DNA of 64,000 nt. It comes from Parapristionchus giblindavisi. Taxonomy: Eukaryota > Nematoda > Chromadorea > Rhabditida > Diplogasteridae. Both the position numbers and the translations under genes were made by a program. Below are positions 63,909 to 64,000 of this stretch, piece by piece (within the stretch, counting starts at the first letter, position 1; every line of letters begins with the position of its first letter). The DNA lies in assembly GCA_943737045.1 (NCBI GenBank), contig CALSFV010000227.1, positions 62,001-126,000 on the forward strand. Reading direction: 5' to 3'. The notes beneath the pieces are model-generated. The model was not told the DNA's origin and made no database searches. It saw only the letters and a program-made list of their open reading frames with translations.

Positions 63909-64000
63909 GGGTGATATATTTTGTCAAACTCCAACAACTACCGGAAATTCTCTAAAAGTATAAAATACATTACATATGCGAATATATGTAATAGAGCGCC

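Overview
The window reads as nuclear DNA of a rhabditid-type nematode. The evidence is AT-rich sequence, small GT-AG introns ending in TTTCAG, a start codon placed directly behind a TTTCAG acceptor (as at spliced-leader sites), an eggshell-type chitin-binding gene, and an expansion of ZYG11-like genes. A diplogastrid such as Pristionchus is a guess only. Nearly all identifications are by eye; coordinates of spliced genes come from matching intron phases by hand.

Layout. 1-940: 3' part of a degraded LINE (minus). 1,721-11,045: ZYG11-like copy C (plus, 5' end missing), its introns filled by long fold-back elements, its last exon fused to a LINE tail. 12,400-23,630: a block of nested long inverted repeats (1.4, 1.5, 4.4, 1.5 and 1.5 kb), AT microsatellites and two copies of an odd ATGCATGATC-rich element. 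24,308-26,630: chitin-binding (CBM14) gene with glycine-rich tail (minus). 28,329-32,550: near-complete LINE with one single-base frameshift (minus). 32,817-33,829: intron-bearing proteasome Rpt2 pseudogene without its ATPase core (minus). 34,863-52,272: ZYG11-like copy A (plus), 19 exons including a predicted 7-nt microexon, 747 codons after joining. 55,154-56,990: unrecognised five-exon gene of 163 aa (plus). 57,480-62,938: ZYG11-like copy B (minus), an inverted duplicate of the 3' half of copy A.

How it fits together. ZYG11/ZER1 proteins are leucine-rich plus armadillo-like substrate receptors of CUL2 ubiquitin ligases. Copies A and B lie tail to tail with the small unknown gene between them. 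Because A and B derive from one duplication, B preserves empty target sites for elements that later entered A; two such insertions can be read base by base. Copy A has a GG instead of GT at one donor, so it may be dying, while B is open but lacks the LRR half. In Caenorhabditis the ZYG11 relative ZEEL-1 is the antidote of a selfish toxin-antidote pair, so an orphan gene held between two ZYG11-like copies deserves a test, although nothing in the sequence proves such a role.
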